Shown here one piece after another: positions 31,964-40,978 of a DNA stretch of 64,000 bases; positions within the stretch are counted from its first letter, which is position 1; each line of letters starts with the position of its first letter. Position numbers and translations under genes: made by a program. The notes under the pieces were generated by a model that saw only the letters and a list, made by a program, of their open reading frames with translations, was not told the origin of the DNA and made no database searches. The DNA is from Mycobacterium paraterrae (GTDB taxonomy: Bacteria; Actinomycetota; Actinomycetes; Mycobacteriales; Mycobacteriaceae), in NCBI RefSeq assembly GCF_022430545.2, contig NZ_CP092488.2, forward strand, positions 4,464,001 to 4,528,000, read 5' to 3'.

Positions 31964-33436
31964 ATGAACGTCGTCGATATTTCGCGGTGGCAGTTCGGTA
32001 TCACTACCGTCTACCACTTCATCTTCGTACCGTTGACCATCGGTTTGGCACCGCTAGTCGCCATCATGCAGACGGCATGGGTCGCCACCGGCACCACCGC
32101 GTGGTACCGACTGACCAAGTTCTTCGGCAAATTGTTTCTCATCAACTTCGCGATTGGCGTGGCGACCGGGATCGTTCAGGAGTTTCAATTTGGGATGAAC
32201 TGGAGCGAATACTCCCGCTTCGTCGGCGACGTCTTCGGCGCTCCACTGGCGATGGAGGGGTTGTTCGCCTTCTTCTTCGAATCCACTTTCATCGGCCTCT
32301 GGATCTTCGGTTGGGGGAAATTGCCGAAGATAGTTCATCTTGCTTGCATATGGATCGTTGCCTTCAGCGTCAACGCGTCAGCGTTCTTCATCATCGTCGC
32401 GAACTCTTTCATGCAGCACCCAGTGGGCGCGCACTTCAACCCTGCGACGCACCGGGCCGAGCTGGACAGCATCTCGAAACTGCTCTCCAATAACACTGCT
32501 CGAGCGGCGTTCTCACATACCGTGACCGGTTCGCTGCTCACTGCCGGCACGTTCGTTGCCGCCGTGAGCGTCTGGTGGCTGGTCCGGACACGCCGACCGG
32601 GATCTACAACCCATGCGGACGAGGCCGACAGACGCGCCGTTTTCCGGCCGGCCGCTGTGCTGGGGTGCCTGGCGGTGCTCATCGCCTCAGTCGGCCTCGT
32701 GTTGACCGGAGACCGCCAGGGCAAGCTGATGTTCGTACAGCAGCCGATGAAGATGGCATCAGCGGAAGCGTTGTGCGACACCACAACTGATCCGGATTTC
32801 TCGTTATTGACCATCGGCACACACAACAATTGCGGAAGCACCGTTGAGGTGGTCAGAGTCCACTATGTCTTGCCGTTCTTGGCCGAAGGCAAGGTCAGCG
32901 GAGTGACCCTGCAGGGTGTGAACGACCTGCAAAAGCATTACCAGCAGCGGTTTGGACCGGGTGACTACCGCCCCAATTTGTTCGTGACCTATTGGTCGTT
33001 CCGCGCAATGATCGGTTTCCTGGCGGTCCCCGTCCTCTTCGCCTTGAGCGCGCTGTGGTTGACCCGAAAAGGGCGAACACCGCGCGGGCACCGTCTCGGA
33101 TGGTTTGCGCTGCTTGCCATCCCGGCACCGTTCTTGGCGAACATCGCGGGTTGGGTGTTTACCGAAATGGGTCGCCAGCCGTGGGTTGTTGCCCCCAATC
33201 CTGCCGGTGACCAACTCGTTCGGATCACGGTCCGCGAAGGGGTGTCGCATCTGTCATCCAGCATGGTGGTCGTATCGCTGACGACGTTCACCCTGGTCTA
33301 TGCCGTGCTCGCGGCAATCTGGTTCTTCCTGCTCAAGCGCTACGTGGCAGAAGGGCCGCTAGCGCATGACGCCGAACCGGCGGCGCCGCTTCCGCCGAGC
33401 GATCAAGAGGTGGCGCCGCTTTCATTCGCCTACTGA
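31964..33436 (+). CDS. cydA: Cytochrome bd oxidase subunit I
   Basis: A 490-residue membrane protein that oxidises quinol and carries haems b558, b595 and d; the enzyme reduces O2 at very low oxygen. The N-terminus SRWQFGITTVYHFIFVPLTIG contains His-18, equivalent to a haem ligand in E. coli CydA; GMNWSEYSRFVGDVFGAPLAMEGLFAFFFES is the Glu-rich second helix region, and WVFTEMGRQPW is the conserved Q-site segment. The Q-loop is the short version. RBS GGGAGA lies at 31952-31957. It is the first gene of cydABDC, directly after the dosRS genes. Confidence 0.98.
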   Translation: MNVVDISRWQFGITTVYHFIFVPLTIGLAPLVAIMQTAWVATGTTAWYRLTKFFGKLFLINFAIGVATGIVQEFQFGMNWSEYSRFVGDVFGAPLAMEGLFAFFFESTFIGLWIFGWGKLPKIVHLACIWIVAFSVNASAFFIIVANSFMQHPVGAHFNPATHRAELDSISKLLSNNTARAAFSHTVTGSLLTAGTFVAAVSVWWLVRTRRPGSTTHADEADRRAVFRPAAVLGCLAVLIASVGLVLTGDRQGKLMFVQQPMKMASAEALCDTTTDPDFSLLTIGTHNNCGSTVEVVRVHYVLPFLAEGKVSGVTLQGVNDLQKHYQQRFGPGDYRPNLFVTYWSFRAMIGFLAVPVLFALSALWLTRKGRTPRGHRLGWFALLAIPAPFLANIAGWVFTEMGRQPWVVAPNPAGDQLVRITVREGVSHLSSSMVVVSLTTFTLVYAVLAAIWFFLLKRYVAEGPLAHDAEPAAPLPPSDQEVAPLSFAY

Positions 33437-33473
33437 GGCGCGGTGAGGTTGAGCGTTACCGGAAAGGGGACCG

Positions 33474-34514
33474 ATGGGACTGCAAGAAGTGTGGTTCGGC
33501 ATCATCGGCATGTTGTTTGTGGGTTTCTTCGTGCTCGAGGGCTTCGACTTCGGTGTGGGCATGCTGATGGAGCCGCTGGCCCGCGCTGGCGGCGGTGAAA
33601 ACGAACATGTCCGCCGAACGGCGTTGAACACGATAGGGCCGGTATGGGACGGCAATGAGGTATGGCTAATCGTCGGGGGCGCAGCCATGTTCGCGGCTTT
33701 TCCCGGTTGGTATGCAAGCGTGTTTTCTTCGCTGTATCTGCCGCTGCTGGCGATTTTGGTGGGCATGATCGTGCGGGTCGTCGCGATCGAATGGCGCGGC
33801 AAGATCAACGATCGGACGTGGCAAGGCTGGGCTGATGCCGCGATCGCAGCGGGGTCATGGTTGCCGGCCCTTCTGTGGGGCGTCGCGTTCGCGACACTGG
33901 TGCGCGGGCTTCCGGTGGATGCCGGCGGTCAGATCCACCTGTCGATATCCGATGTGATCAATCCCTTCACACTGCTCGGTGGTCTGGCCACCACGGGACT
34001 ATTCCTGTTCTACGGTTCGGTATTCCTGACCTTGAAGACCTCGGGCGCCGTCCGTGACAACGCCGCCCGGTTCGCTGAGCGACTATCGATTCCAGCTACC
34101 GGATCGATCGGCGGATTCGGTATATGGACGCAACTAGCCCACGGAAAGGAATGGACCTGGCTGGTCTTGATCACGGCTGTAGCCGCCCAACTGGGTGCAG
34201 CGGTGCTGGTCTGGCGACGTGCATCCGATGGGTGGGCGTTCGCTTGCACCGCCGTGGTCGTTGCATGCGTCGTCATACTGTTGTTCGGTTGCCTATATCC
34301 CCATTTGCTGCCCTCGACTCTCGATGGGCGCTGGGGCTTGACGATCTACAACGCGTCCTCGACTGCCTACACCCTCAAAGTGATGACCTGGGTGACTGCT
34401 TTCATGGCACCCTTAACCGTCGTATACCAGGCATGGTCGTATTGGATTTTCCGGCAGCGGATCTCCGCTGAGCAGATACCGCCGCCGATCGGTCTGGCCA
34501 GGCGATCATCCTGA
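33474..34514 (+). CDS. cydB: Cytochrome bd oxidase subunit II
   Basis: A 346-residue membrane protein, partner of CydA. The start LQEVWFGIIGMLFVGFFVLEGFDFGVGML is the family signature, followed by NTIGPVWDGNEVWLIVGG. Eight to nine membrane spans can be predicted. A 37-base gap with AAAGGGGACC before ATG 33474 separates it from cydA. CydB holds the quinol oxidase together and helps haem insertion. Confidence 0.97.
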   Translation: MGLQEVWFGIIGMLFVGFFVLEGFDFGVGMLMEPLARAGGGENEHVRRTALNTIGPVWDGNEVWLIVGGAAMFAAFPGWYASVFSSLYLPLLAILVGMIVRVVAIEWRGKINDRTWQGWADAAIAAGSWLPALLWGVAFATLVRGLPVDAGGQIHLSISDVINPFTLLGGLATTGLFLFYGSVFLTLKTSGAVRDNAARFAERLSIPATGSIGGFGIWTQLAHGKEWTWLVLITAVAAQLGAAVLVWRRASDGWAFACTAVVVACVVILLFGCLYPHLLPSTLDGRWGLTIYNASSTAYTLKVMTWVTAFMAPLTVVYQAWSYWIFRQRISAEQIPPPIGLARRSS

Positions 34515-34540
34515 GCGCCAAGGAGCTGCCGGCAGGAGCC

Positions 34541-36202
34541 ATGGCGCGAGGACCCATAGATCCGAGATTGTGGCGGGCATCGCGCGTTATGCGCCGCTAC
34601 CTGGTCGCCACCGTGGGATGTGGCGTCGTGCTCTCATTCTGCGCGATCACTTCCGCGGTCGTTCTGGCAGCTGTCGTGGCCCGCATTGTCAGTAGCCCGC
34701 CTGCTCGCAGCCTCCCCGGGCTCGGGGAGTTACTGTCAATTCTGTTGCTGATCTGGGTTGTTCGGACGGTGGCGCAGTGGCTACAGGCACGCCTAGGCCA
34801 ACGAGGCGCCGCACAAATCATCGCCGACTTATCCGGCCAGGTACTCACCGCCGTCACGGCCAAGCAGCCTCGCGAATTGATCGAGCAACGCGATACGGCC
34901 GCCGCGGTGGTCACTCAAGGTCTGGACGCATTGCGCCCTTATTTCACGCGCTACCTGCCGACGCTGGTGTTGGCTGCGATACTCACGCCGGCCACCGCCG
35001 CGGTGATCGTGGCTTACGACCCGAAATCGGCTGCCATCGTGCTCATCACACTCCCGCTGATACCGATCTTCATGGTCTTGATAGGCATGGCGACTGCCCA
35101 GCGCTCGGCGGCAGCCCTGGCCACGATGACCACGCTTCAGGCGCAACTCCTCGACCTGATCGCAGGAATCCCCACGCTGCGAGCGTTGGGCCGCGCCCGC
35201 GGACCCGAAAAGCAGATTTCCGAACTGGCTGCCGCGCATCGCCGTTCGGCGATGTCAACGCTGCGCGTTGCTTTCCTGTCCGCGTTGGTGCTCGAGATCC
35301 TCGCGACGCTGGGCGTCGCGTTGATCGCGGTCGGGATAGGACTACGCCTCGCGTTCGGGGATTTGACGCTCACGGTCGGGTTGACCGTCCTAATGCTCGC
35401 ACCCGAGGTGTACTGGCCGCTGCGGCGCATCGGCGTCGAATTCCATGCGGCTCAGAACGGTAAGGCGGCGGCCGACGCGGCCTTCGCCTTGATCGATGAC
35501 CCCAGACCACCCGAGTACCGCTCCAAGTCGGTCACCGCAAGGGGAGCCCGCATCCGCCTCGAGCGTCTCACCGTCGCGGGCCGAGATGGCAACGCTCCCG
35601 ACGGACTGAGCGCGACAATCGAGGCCGGTGCAGTCACGATCCTAACGGGAGATAACGGCGCCGGGAAAAGCACAGCGCTGCAAGCGATCGCGGGGCTCGT
35701 CGTTCCCTCATCGGGTCGGGTCAACGTGGCGGGTATCGACGTGGCCGACCTTGATCCGTCCCAGTGGTGGCGCCAGGTGTTCTGGCTACCGCAGCGCCCG
35801 GTGCTGGTGCCGGGGAGCGTGGACGAGAATCTATCCTTGCTCGGCCAGCTCGACGACATTCAATTAGCCTGCCAGCGATCAGGATTCGATGCAGTGTTAG
35901 GCGAGCTGCCGGAGGGCCTGGATACAGAGCTCGGACCTGACGGTGTTGGCTTGTCACTCGGTCAGCGACAACGACTGGGGCTTGCTCGCGCGTTAGGTTC
36001 CCCGGCACCGTTGTTGTTGCTCGATGAACCGACCGCTCACCTGGATCCATCGACCGAGAGCCGAGTCTTGCAGGCGATCCTCGATCGCGCACGCGCCGGC
36101 GTGACAGTGGTCATCGCCGCGCATCGGCCGTCGGTCCTCGCAATCGGTGACACGATCGTCGAGGTGGCTGGAGCAAACGGGAGGCAACATGCCTTCAGAT
36201 GA
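34541..36202 (+). CDS. cydD: ABC transporter CydD for cytochrome bd assembly
   Basis: A 553-residue half-transporter: membrane domain of six helices (about 20-300) and ATPase domain with Walker A GDNGAGKST near 370, signature LSLGQRQRLGLARAL and Walker B LLLLDEPTAHLDP. CydDC exports thiols (glutathione or cysteine in E. coli) or haem-related compounds and is needed to mature cytochrome bd. The signature has Leu-Ser-Leu-Gly in place of LSGGQ, tolerated in this family. The end overlaps cydC by 14 bases. In M. tuberculosis the same gene order cydA-B-D-C is found. Confidence 0.93.
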   Translation: MARGPIDPRLWRASRVMRRYLVATVGCGVVLSFCAITSAVVLAAVVARIVSSPPARSLPGLGELLSILLLIWVVRTVAQWLQARLGQRGAAQIIADLSGQVLTAVTAKQPRELIEQRDTAAAVVTQGLDALRPYFTRYLPTLVLAAILTPATAAVIVAYDPKSAAIVLITLPLIPIFMVLIGMATAQRSAAALATMTTLQAQLLDLIAGIPTLRALGRARGPEKQISELAAAHRRSAMSTLRVAFLSALVLEILATLGVALIAVGIGLRLAFGDLTLTVGLTVLMLAPEVYWPLRRIGVEFHAAQNGKAAADAAFALIDDPRPPEYRSKSVTARGARIRLERLTVAGRDGNAPDGLSATIEAGAVTILTGDNGAGKSTALQAIAGLVVPSSGRVNVAGIDVADLDPSQWWRQVFWLPQRPVLVPGSVDENLSLLGQLDDIQLACQRSGFDAVLGELPEGLDTELGPDGVGLSLGQRQRLGLARALGSPAPLLLLDEPTAHLDPSTESRVLQAILDRARAGVTVVIAAHRPSVLAIGDTIVEVAGANGRQHAFR

Positions 36203-37901
36203 CGGCGTTACACACCGCGAGATGCTGGCCGTAATTCGGGACCTATTGCGTCCCCAGATGTCACGGGTGATAGGCGCCATCATGTTGAGTGCGCTCTCGT
36301 TGAGCAGCGCATTGGCGCTGGCCGGGACTTCAGCGTGGCTGATCACTCGGGCCAGTCAGATGCCGCCAGTGCTCGATTTGTCTATCGCGGCGGTCGCGGT
36401 ACGCGCTTTTGCGATTTCGCGTGCGGTACTGGGCTACTGCGGGCGGCTGATGACGCACGATGTCGCGCTGCGCGCCGCGGGGTCCGCCCGGGCACAGATC
36501 TACCATCGTTTGGCGCTCGGCCCCGCCGCCGCAGCGGTCCGATTTCACAGCGGTGAAATCGTGTCTCGCGTCGGCGCAGACGTCGACGAGTTGGCCGATG
36601 TCCTGGCACGAGCGTTGGTGCCGATCGCCGTCGCCGGTGTACTCGGACTCGCAGCGACCGCGACGCTGGCAATTATTTCGCTGCCGGCGGCGTCTGTCCT
36701 GGCGTTGTGCCTGCTGATCGCGGGCTATGCAGCACCCTCTCTAGCCAGCAGGGCCACCGAAGCCGAGGAGGTGGTTGCACAACGGCATCACACCGAGCGC
36801 GACGTTGCCGCCATGATTGCGCTCGAACACGGCTCCGAGCTGCAGGTAGCGGGTGTACTGCCCACCGTCGTCGCCGAATCGCAACGGCGTCAACGTGCCT
36901 GGGCCTCAGCCATCGACGCGGCCGCGAAATCCGCGGCTTTCGCCGAGGCAGTTCCGACAGCGGCAATCGGGGTGAGCGTTCTCGGCGCGGTGGTGAGCGC
37001 GATCGGCATGGCCAATACGGTCGCACCGACGACCCTCGCAGTGCTGATGCTCCTGCCGCTCTCGGCCTTCGAGGCAACGGCTCCACTGCCGGCAGCTGCG
37101 ACGCAGCTCGCCCGATCCCGGAAGGCAGTGCAGCGACTCGTCGAGTTGGCCGGAACCAACCAGCAGCCCAGTCCGCAGCGCGACACCAGCCCGCCAGTTC
37201 CCGCCGCTACGGCACGCTTATCCGCCGAGGTGACCTCCGGCCACGTCGATGGGAAAGCGTCCAAGCGTGTCTCGCTTGATATTCGCCCGGGTGACCGGCT
37301 CGTTGTGACCGGCGCAAGCGGCTCAGGCAAGACAACATTGCTGATGACTCTCGCCGGTCTGATACCGGCGCTCGAGGGACGGGTAACACTGAACGGCGTC
37401 GCCGTCGACGAGTTCGACGAAGCGCAATTACGTTGCGCAGTAGGATTTTTCGCTGAGGACGCGCATATCTTCGCGACCACCGTACGAGACAACTTGCTGG
37501 TCGCGCGGGGAGATAGCCCGGATAAAGAACTGGTCGCGACGTTGGCCTCAGTCGGACTGGGGGACTGGCTTGCCAACCTTCCTGATGGTCTCTCGACGGT
37601 GCTCTACGGCGGCGCAGAGGCGCTGTCGGCCGGCCAGCGTCGGAGACTGCTGCTCGCCCGAGCAATCGTTTCACCTGCCCGGATCATCTTGCTCGACGAG
37701 CCGATCGAACACCTCGATGCGGACGACGCCGACAAATTCCTATGCGATCTTCTAGATCCTGCCTCGAGTCTCATATCCTCGGACCGCACAATCGTGGTCG
37801 CAACGCACTATCTTCCCTCCGCCATCAATTGTCGGCAGTTGCACCTCGACGGCCTGCGCGGGAGTGAAATGGCATGTGTCGGAGCAGATTTGCTTGTATA
37901 A
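36189..37901 (+). CDS. cydC: ABC transporter CydC for cytochrome bd assembly
   Basis: A 570-residue half-transporter that forms a heterodimer with CydD. The membrane part runs from about 20 to 320 (SRVIGAIMLSALSLSSALALAGTSAWLITRASQ is typical of CydC). The ATPase part has Walker A GASGSGKTT, signature LSAGQRRRLLLARAI and Walker B IILLDEPIEHLD. Start ATG 36189 lies inside the end of cydD, indicating coupling. Last gene of the operon; a convergent TetR gene ends 91 bases beyond. Confidence 0.93.
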   Translation: MPSDDGVTHREMLAVIRDLLRPQMSRVIGAIMLSALSLSSALALAGTSAWLITRASQMPPVLDLSIAAVAVRAFAISRAVLGYCGRLMTHDVALRAAGSARAQIYHRLALGPAAAAVRFHSGEIVSRVGADVDELADVLARALVPIAVAGVLGLAATATLAIISLPAASVLALCLLIAGYAAPSLASRATEAEEVVAQRHHTERDVAAMIALEHGSELQVAGVLPTVVAESQRRQRAWASAIDAAAKSAAFAEAVPTAAIGVSVLGAVVSAIGMANTVAPTTLAVLMLLPLSAFEATAPLPAAATQLARSRKAVQRLVELAGTNQQPSPQRDTSPPVPAATARLSAEVTSGHVDGKASKRVSLDIRPGDRLVVTGASGSGKTTLLMTLAGLIPALEGRVTLNGVAVDEFDEAQLRCAVGFFAEDAHIFATTVRDNLLVARGDSPDKELVATLASVGLGDWLANLPDGLSTVLYGGAEALSAGQRRRLLLARAIVSPARIILLDEPIEHLDADDADKFLCDLLDPASSLISSDRTIVVATHYLPSAINCRQLHLDGLRGSEMACVGADLLV

Positions 37902-37992
37902 GTTGTCCGCCTGCACTTCGCTTATTCGTCGCTGTGACGTTTTGCGACGTCGAGGGCCCCGAACTTGGAATAGGCGAGACGCGATAGCGACT

Positions 37993-38631
37993 TCAGCTCG
38001 GCGTCACCACGGTGTCGGCATTGCCCTCGTTGGTGCCGGCGATCGCGCCACGGACAAAAGTGGCAAGCGCGCGGGCGGGGAGGCTGGAGTCCAGAGCGCT
38101 GTTCGCTGCTCTCTGTAGTGCAAGCCCGTGGGACAACGCGATTTGGGCAACACCGAACTCGTAGGGGGTGAGCTCGGATTCGATGCCCAGCCGATCGAAG
38201 TGAGCTGCGATAAGTCGCCCGAGCCGTTGCCGGTAGGACTCGTAAATCGCGGCGAACTCGGCGGCCTTGACGCCGCCGCGCATCGCGTACAGCTGGAACT
38301 CGGTGCTCAACAGGCACCAGCTGCCGTCGTCACCAAGCACTTGGTAGCGCGGCTCGATCGCCGGAACGAGGTCGGTGGCATGTTCAATGCGGTCGAGTGC
38401 CCGGCTCAGGGTGTCGATTTCGGCGTCGAGGTGATGGCTGAGTAGTTCGACGAACATCTGGTCCTTCGATTCGAAGTTCGAGTAGAACGCCCCGCGTGAG
38501 AACCCCGCTTCCTCGGCGATGACGTCGATCGGTGCGGCTTCGAAGCCCACACGCGAGAAGACGCGGCCAGCGGCGTCGACGAGGCGTTGGCGGGTCAAGG
38601 CTCGTTGCTCAGCGCGCGTGAGTCGGGCCAC
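37993..38631 (-). CDS. TetR-family transcriptional regulator
   Basis: A 212-residue regulator. The HTH is near the N-terminus: RLVDAAGRVFSRVGFEAAPIDVIAEEAGFSRGAFYSNFESKDQMFVELL. A TetR_C-type helical domain follows with FQLYAMRGG. GTG 38631 was chosen because AAAGGAG lies about ten bases upstream and the homology begins at once; longer frames run into the promoter region of the divergent hydrolase. It probably controls itself and the alpha/beta hydrolase across the 240-base gap, which contains a consensus-like promoter overlapped by an inverted repeat. Confidence 0.9.
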   Translation of the reverse strand: MARLTRAEQRALTRQRLVDAAGRVFSRVGFEAAPIDVIAEEAGFSRGAFYSNFESKDQMFVELLSHHLDAEIDTLSRALDRIEHATDLVPAIEPRYQVLGDDGSWCLLSTEFQLYAMRGGVKAAEFAAIYESYRQRLGRLIAAHFDRLGIESELTPYEFGVAQIALSHGLALQRAANSALDSSLPARALATFVRGAIAGTNEGNADTVVTPS

Positions 38632-38677
38632 GGCTTGCTCCTTTCGCTGGCCGGACGCGTTGCAGCTTACTAAAAAC

Positions 38678-38727
38678 TTGACACCGGCATGACAGCGCTG
38701 CATATTGATACAAAACCGTATTTCAAT
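38678..38727 (+). promoter_or_regulatory. Promoter and candidate TetR operator before the hydrolase gene
   Basis: TTGACA (38678-38683) and CATATT (38701-38706) with a 17-base spacer form a near-consensus promoter on the plus strand. An imperfect inverted repeat, TATTGATAC ... GTATTTCAATA, begins inside the -10 element and continues over the expected start point to 38727. This is the natural place for repression by the neighbouring TetR. Confidence 0.55.
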
Positions 38728-38871
38728 AACATTGTGAATACGAGCGTGTTTACCAGCAGGGAAGGCTGGCCCGGTGAAGTTTCCAAACGGCGTTGGGAGG
38801 GCAGCGCCCCGCGCCGTCAACCAAACTGACCCCGTCACCATCCACGACGACGGCTCCGCCGCAGGTCGCGC

Positions 38872-39756
38872 GTGATCAACGATTGCCATCCTGCTATTCC
38901 CGGCGTCCCGGGGGCTGACGAATGGATCAACGATTCAGAGACGTTCATCAGCCGCGGTGGACATCGCATCTCCTTCCGGCGCCGCGGGCAGGGTCCCGCC
39001 GTGTTGCTGTTGCATGGGTTCCCTACCTGGTCTTATGACTACGCGGCGGTGGCAACAGATCTTGGCCGTGATCACGACGTGATCACGCTGGACTTTCTCG
39101 GATACGGCACGTCTGACAAGCCGAACCCTTACGACTATTCGGTCGCCGAGTCCGCCGACCTGGTCGAAGACTTACTCGAGCATCTGAAGGTGGACGCGGT
39201 TCGTCTGGTCGTCCACGACTACGGTGGCATCGTCGGCCAGGAACTCTTGGACCGCCGCTTAGCCGACGGTCTCGGTTTCTCGATCGAGTCGCTGGTTGTG
39301 CTGAACTGCGGCATCGTCTACAGCGCTTACCGGCCGACTCGTTTGCAGAAGCTGCTGATCCTGCCGGTCATCGGAAAATTGGTTGCCGGACGCATCACCC
39401 CGGAGCGGGTGCGCTCAGGACTCGACGCCGTGCGCGCCACCAAACTCACCGACGCCGAGTTCGACGACCTCTGGACCGGAATGTCGTATCTCGACGGCCA
39501 CAAGCTCGCCCACCTACACATCAAGTACAACGCCGAACGGGCCCAACACCACCGGAGGTGGGAAAGTGCCCTAGCCAGTTGGGACGGCCCGCTGCGTCTG
39601 GTCTGGGGACTGGAGGACCCGGTGTCGGGTCGTCACGTTCTGGAGCGGGCGACCGTCTTGCTGCCAGCGGCCGAAGTGACCGAACTACCGGGCATCGGCC
39701 ATTTCCCACAACACGAAGCACCAGAGGCTGTCGCCGCAGCGATTCGGGCGCGGTGA
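38872..39756 (+). CDS. Alpha/beta hydrolase, epoxide-hydrolase/haloalkane-dehalogenase type
   Basis: A 294-residue hydrolase. HGFPTWSYD gives the oxyanion HGxP motif; the nucleophile is Asp in VVHDYGG (not Ser), as in epoxide hydrolases and haloalkane dehalogenases; the base His is in GIGHFPQHE and the acid is probably in WGLEDP. A helical cap lies between about 150 and 220. The start is GTG 38872; no earlier start exists in frame. A TetR regulator is divergent. The substrate is unknown: an epoxide or halogenated compound fits the nucleophile. Confidence 0.9.
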   Translation: MINDCHPAIPGVPGADEWINDSETFISRGGHRISFRRRGQGPAVLLLHGFPTWSYDYAAVATDLGRDHDVITLDFLGYGTSDKPNPYDYSVAESADLVEDLLEHLKVDAVRLVVHDYGGIVGQELLDRRLADGLGFSIESLVVLNCGIVYSAYRPTRLQKLLILPVIGKLVAGRITPERVRSGLDAVRATKLTDAEFDDLWTGMSYLDGHKLAHLHIKYNAERAQHHRRWESALASWDGPLRLVWGLEDPVSGRHVLERATVLLPAAEVTELPGIGHFPQHEAPEAVAAAIRAR

Positions 39757-39807
39757 TCACTGCGGAATCGGATGCGTGACAACCATATTCGCTACGTCGC
39801 TCCACGG

Positions 39808-39836
39808 CGTAGAAACGTCACAGTGACGTTTCTACG
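39808..39836. repeat. Near-perfect 29-bp palindrome
   Basis: Arms of 14 bases, CGTAGAAACGTCAC and GTGACGTTTCTACG, meet around a single A at 39822. A hairpin would need an unpaired loop, leaving a stem of about 13 pairs; no T-run follows. It lies 52 bases after the hydrolase stop, where a terminator would be useful, but the tight symmetry also fits a protein-binding site. An outer CTACG/CGTAG pair (39793-39797, 39808-39812 region) extends the symmetry. Confidence 0.75.
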
Positions 39837-39966
39837 AACTTGAGGGCTCCGGACGTTCCGCCGGGATTCCTCGGATCTGGAGATCGTGCGCCGTCAGGTA
39901 ACCGCGCGGAAGGAACTCGGCAAGGGCCGGCCACGTACGGACGAGCGCGGCAAACGTCGGCATCAT
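39832..39966 (-). pseudogene. Possible C-terminal gene remnant (44 codons)
   Basis: A leftward frame starts MMPTFAALVRTWPALAEFLP and ends in a Pro/Ser tail. Residue choice (Leu, Ala, Pro, Trp, and RGYLTAHDLQIRG) looks protein-like, and the piece resembles the end of a larger enzyme more than a free peptide, but I do not recognise the family. Its stop lies inside the palindrome. Low confidence. Confidence 0.25.
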
Positions 39967-40216
39967 TCAGGTTTCAGCCAACGACAAAGTCTTTCGGCCA
40001 CTAGGGCGAGAGCGGATTGCGGATGGCTGTCTGCGTGACCGGGACCTCTTGGCGGGAATCCGCCAGACCTGACCGGACCCGCAAGTCCGAGGCCCTATCC
40101 GCCGATCCTCCTTTTGCCGATAAGCGACATTATGTCAATAGAGGTACTGCATACTGCATCAGATGAATCATCATCCGTCCCCCTTGCTTGCTGTCCGGTT
40201 TCGCTAGATCTGGCGG

Positions 40217-40357
40217 TCAACGCCTGGCGACATCGCGACTGTCCGGACGGACATCGACACCAGATGCTCGAGCAGCCTCCACCAAAATCCGATCCATCGT
40301 GGTGCGACGCATAACCAAGGCCACCCCGTACACCGCCGGATCAATTTCGCCGGTGAT
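40217..40357 (-). pseudogene. Fragment of an FAD-dependent oxidoreductase
   Basis: About 46 codons encode DPAVYGVALVMRRTTMDRILVEAARASGVDVRPD, the segment that in FAD monooxygenases and geranylgeranyl-reductase-like enzymes follows the first FAD motif (x-RRTxLDxxLVxAAxxAGVxVR). The flanking GxGxxG start and the catalytic remainder are missing, so it is a relic. It ends at a stop at 40217 and lies downstream of the MazF gene on the same strand. Confidence 0.4.
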
Positions 40358-40397
40358 GCTCTTGCGGAGGCTTGTTGAACGGCGAGCTAGATTCGAT

Positions 40398-40709
40398 TTA
40401 CAGACCGAGAACCACGCGCAGTGCTGCATCAACCCGGCGCATTTCATCAAAACTGAGGAGTCCGACCCTCTCACCGAGTCGGCTGGGGTCGACCGCTGCG
40501 GTCTGCTCGGCCAGGACCCGAGTACTGGCGCCGCCGACCGCAACCTCGGGCCGAAAACTGGCTGGACGAGCTGACGTAGACGTCGGAGCAACCAGCCAGG
40601 TCGACAGTGGCAGTTGATCTGACTGGACTACCACTGCGTAGCGGGCTCCGTACTGTTCGTGACCACGACTCCCCCTTGGGGCACGTAACCGAAAGACCTC
40701 ACCACGCAC
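40398..40709 (-). CDS. MazF/PemK-family mRNA interferase toxin
   Basis: A 103-residue protein with the PemK/MazF fold: VRGEVFRLRAP at the start, the loop RGHEQYGARYAVVVQSDQL, STWLVAPTSTSA on the core strand and VLAEQTAAVDPSRLG near the active-site Arg/Thr pair. MazF toxins cut mRNA at short sequences. GTG 40709 overlaps the end of the antitoxin gene by 11 bases, the usual antitoxin-first order with coupling. The neighbours are gene fragments, so this small module may be what is maintained here. Confidence 0.82.
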   Translation of the reverse strand: MRGEVFRLRAPRGSRGHEQYGARYAVVVQSDQLPLSTWLVAPTSTSARPASFRPEVAVGGASTRVLAEQTAAVDPSRLGERVGLLSFDEMRRVDAALRVVLGL

Positions 40710-40932
40710 GCAACGTCTCCATGTCACGCAGCACTTGCAATGCCTCGGCACGATCAGACTCGTCGCCGGCCAGACTCTCAGCCTCGGCGCGAATCACCGC
40801 CTCAGCCTTCCGCCGCGCAGCATCGATCAGCGCCGACCGCACCGCGGCCGACACGGCGGTGCCGTCTCTCGTTAACACCTCGAGTGCGCGCAACGTGTCG
40901 TCATCCGGCCGGAAAGTGATCGTGTCCGCCAT
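40699..40932 (-). CDS. MazE-type ribbon-helix-helix antitoxin
   Basis: A 77-residue protein. The N-terminus TITFRPDDDTLRALEVLTRDGTAVSAAVRSALIDAA is a ribbon-helix-helix DNA-binding domain; the charged C-terminus (ALQVLRDMETLRAW) would wrap the toxin. ATG 40932 was preferred to an earlier start six codons upstream because the RHH strand begins directly after it. It precedes and overlaps the toxin gene. Antitoxins of this kind repress their own operon. Confidence 0.8.
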   Translation of the reverse strand: MADTITFRPDDDTLRALEVLTRDGTAVSAAVRSALIDAARRKAEAVIRAEAESLAGDESDRAEALQVLRDMETLRAW

Positions 40933-40978
40933 GAGACCAGTGTATGACAATTAGTAAGACAGACATCCGTCTCCAGCT

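Larger units (their letters stand above)
39757..40397. other. Gene-poor region with palindrome and gene remnants
   Basis: 641 bases without an intact gene. It holds the 29-bp palindrome at 39808-39836, a short leftward reading frame at 39832-39966 and a fragment of an FAD-type enzyme at 40217-40357, each listed separately. Nothing else recognisable was seen. Confidence 0.6.

Noticed and set aside
38774..38875. A 33-codon frame starting at GTG 38774 and overlapping the hydrolase start
   Set aside because: No ribosome-binding site or recognisable protein; it may be leader sequence but cannot be supported.
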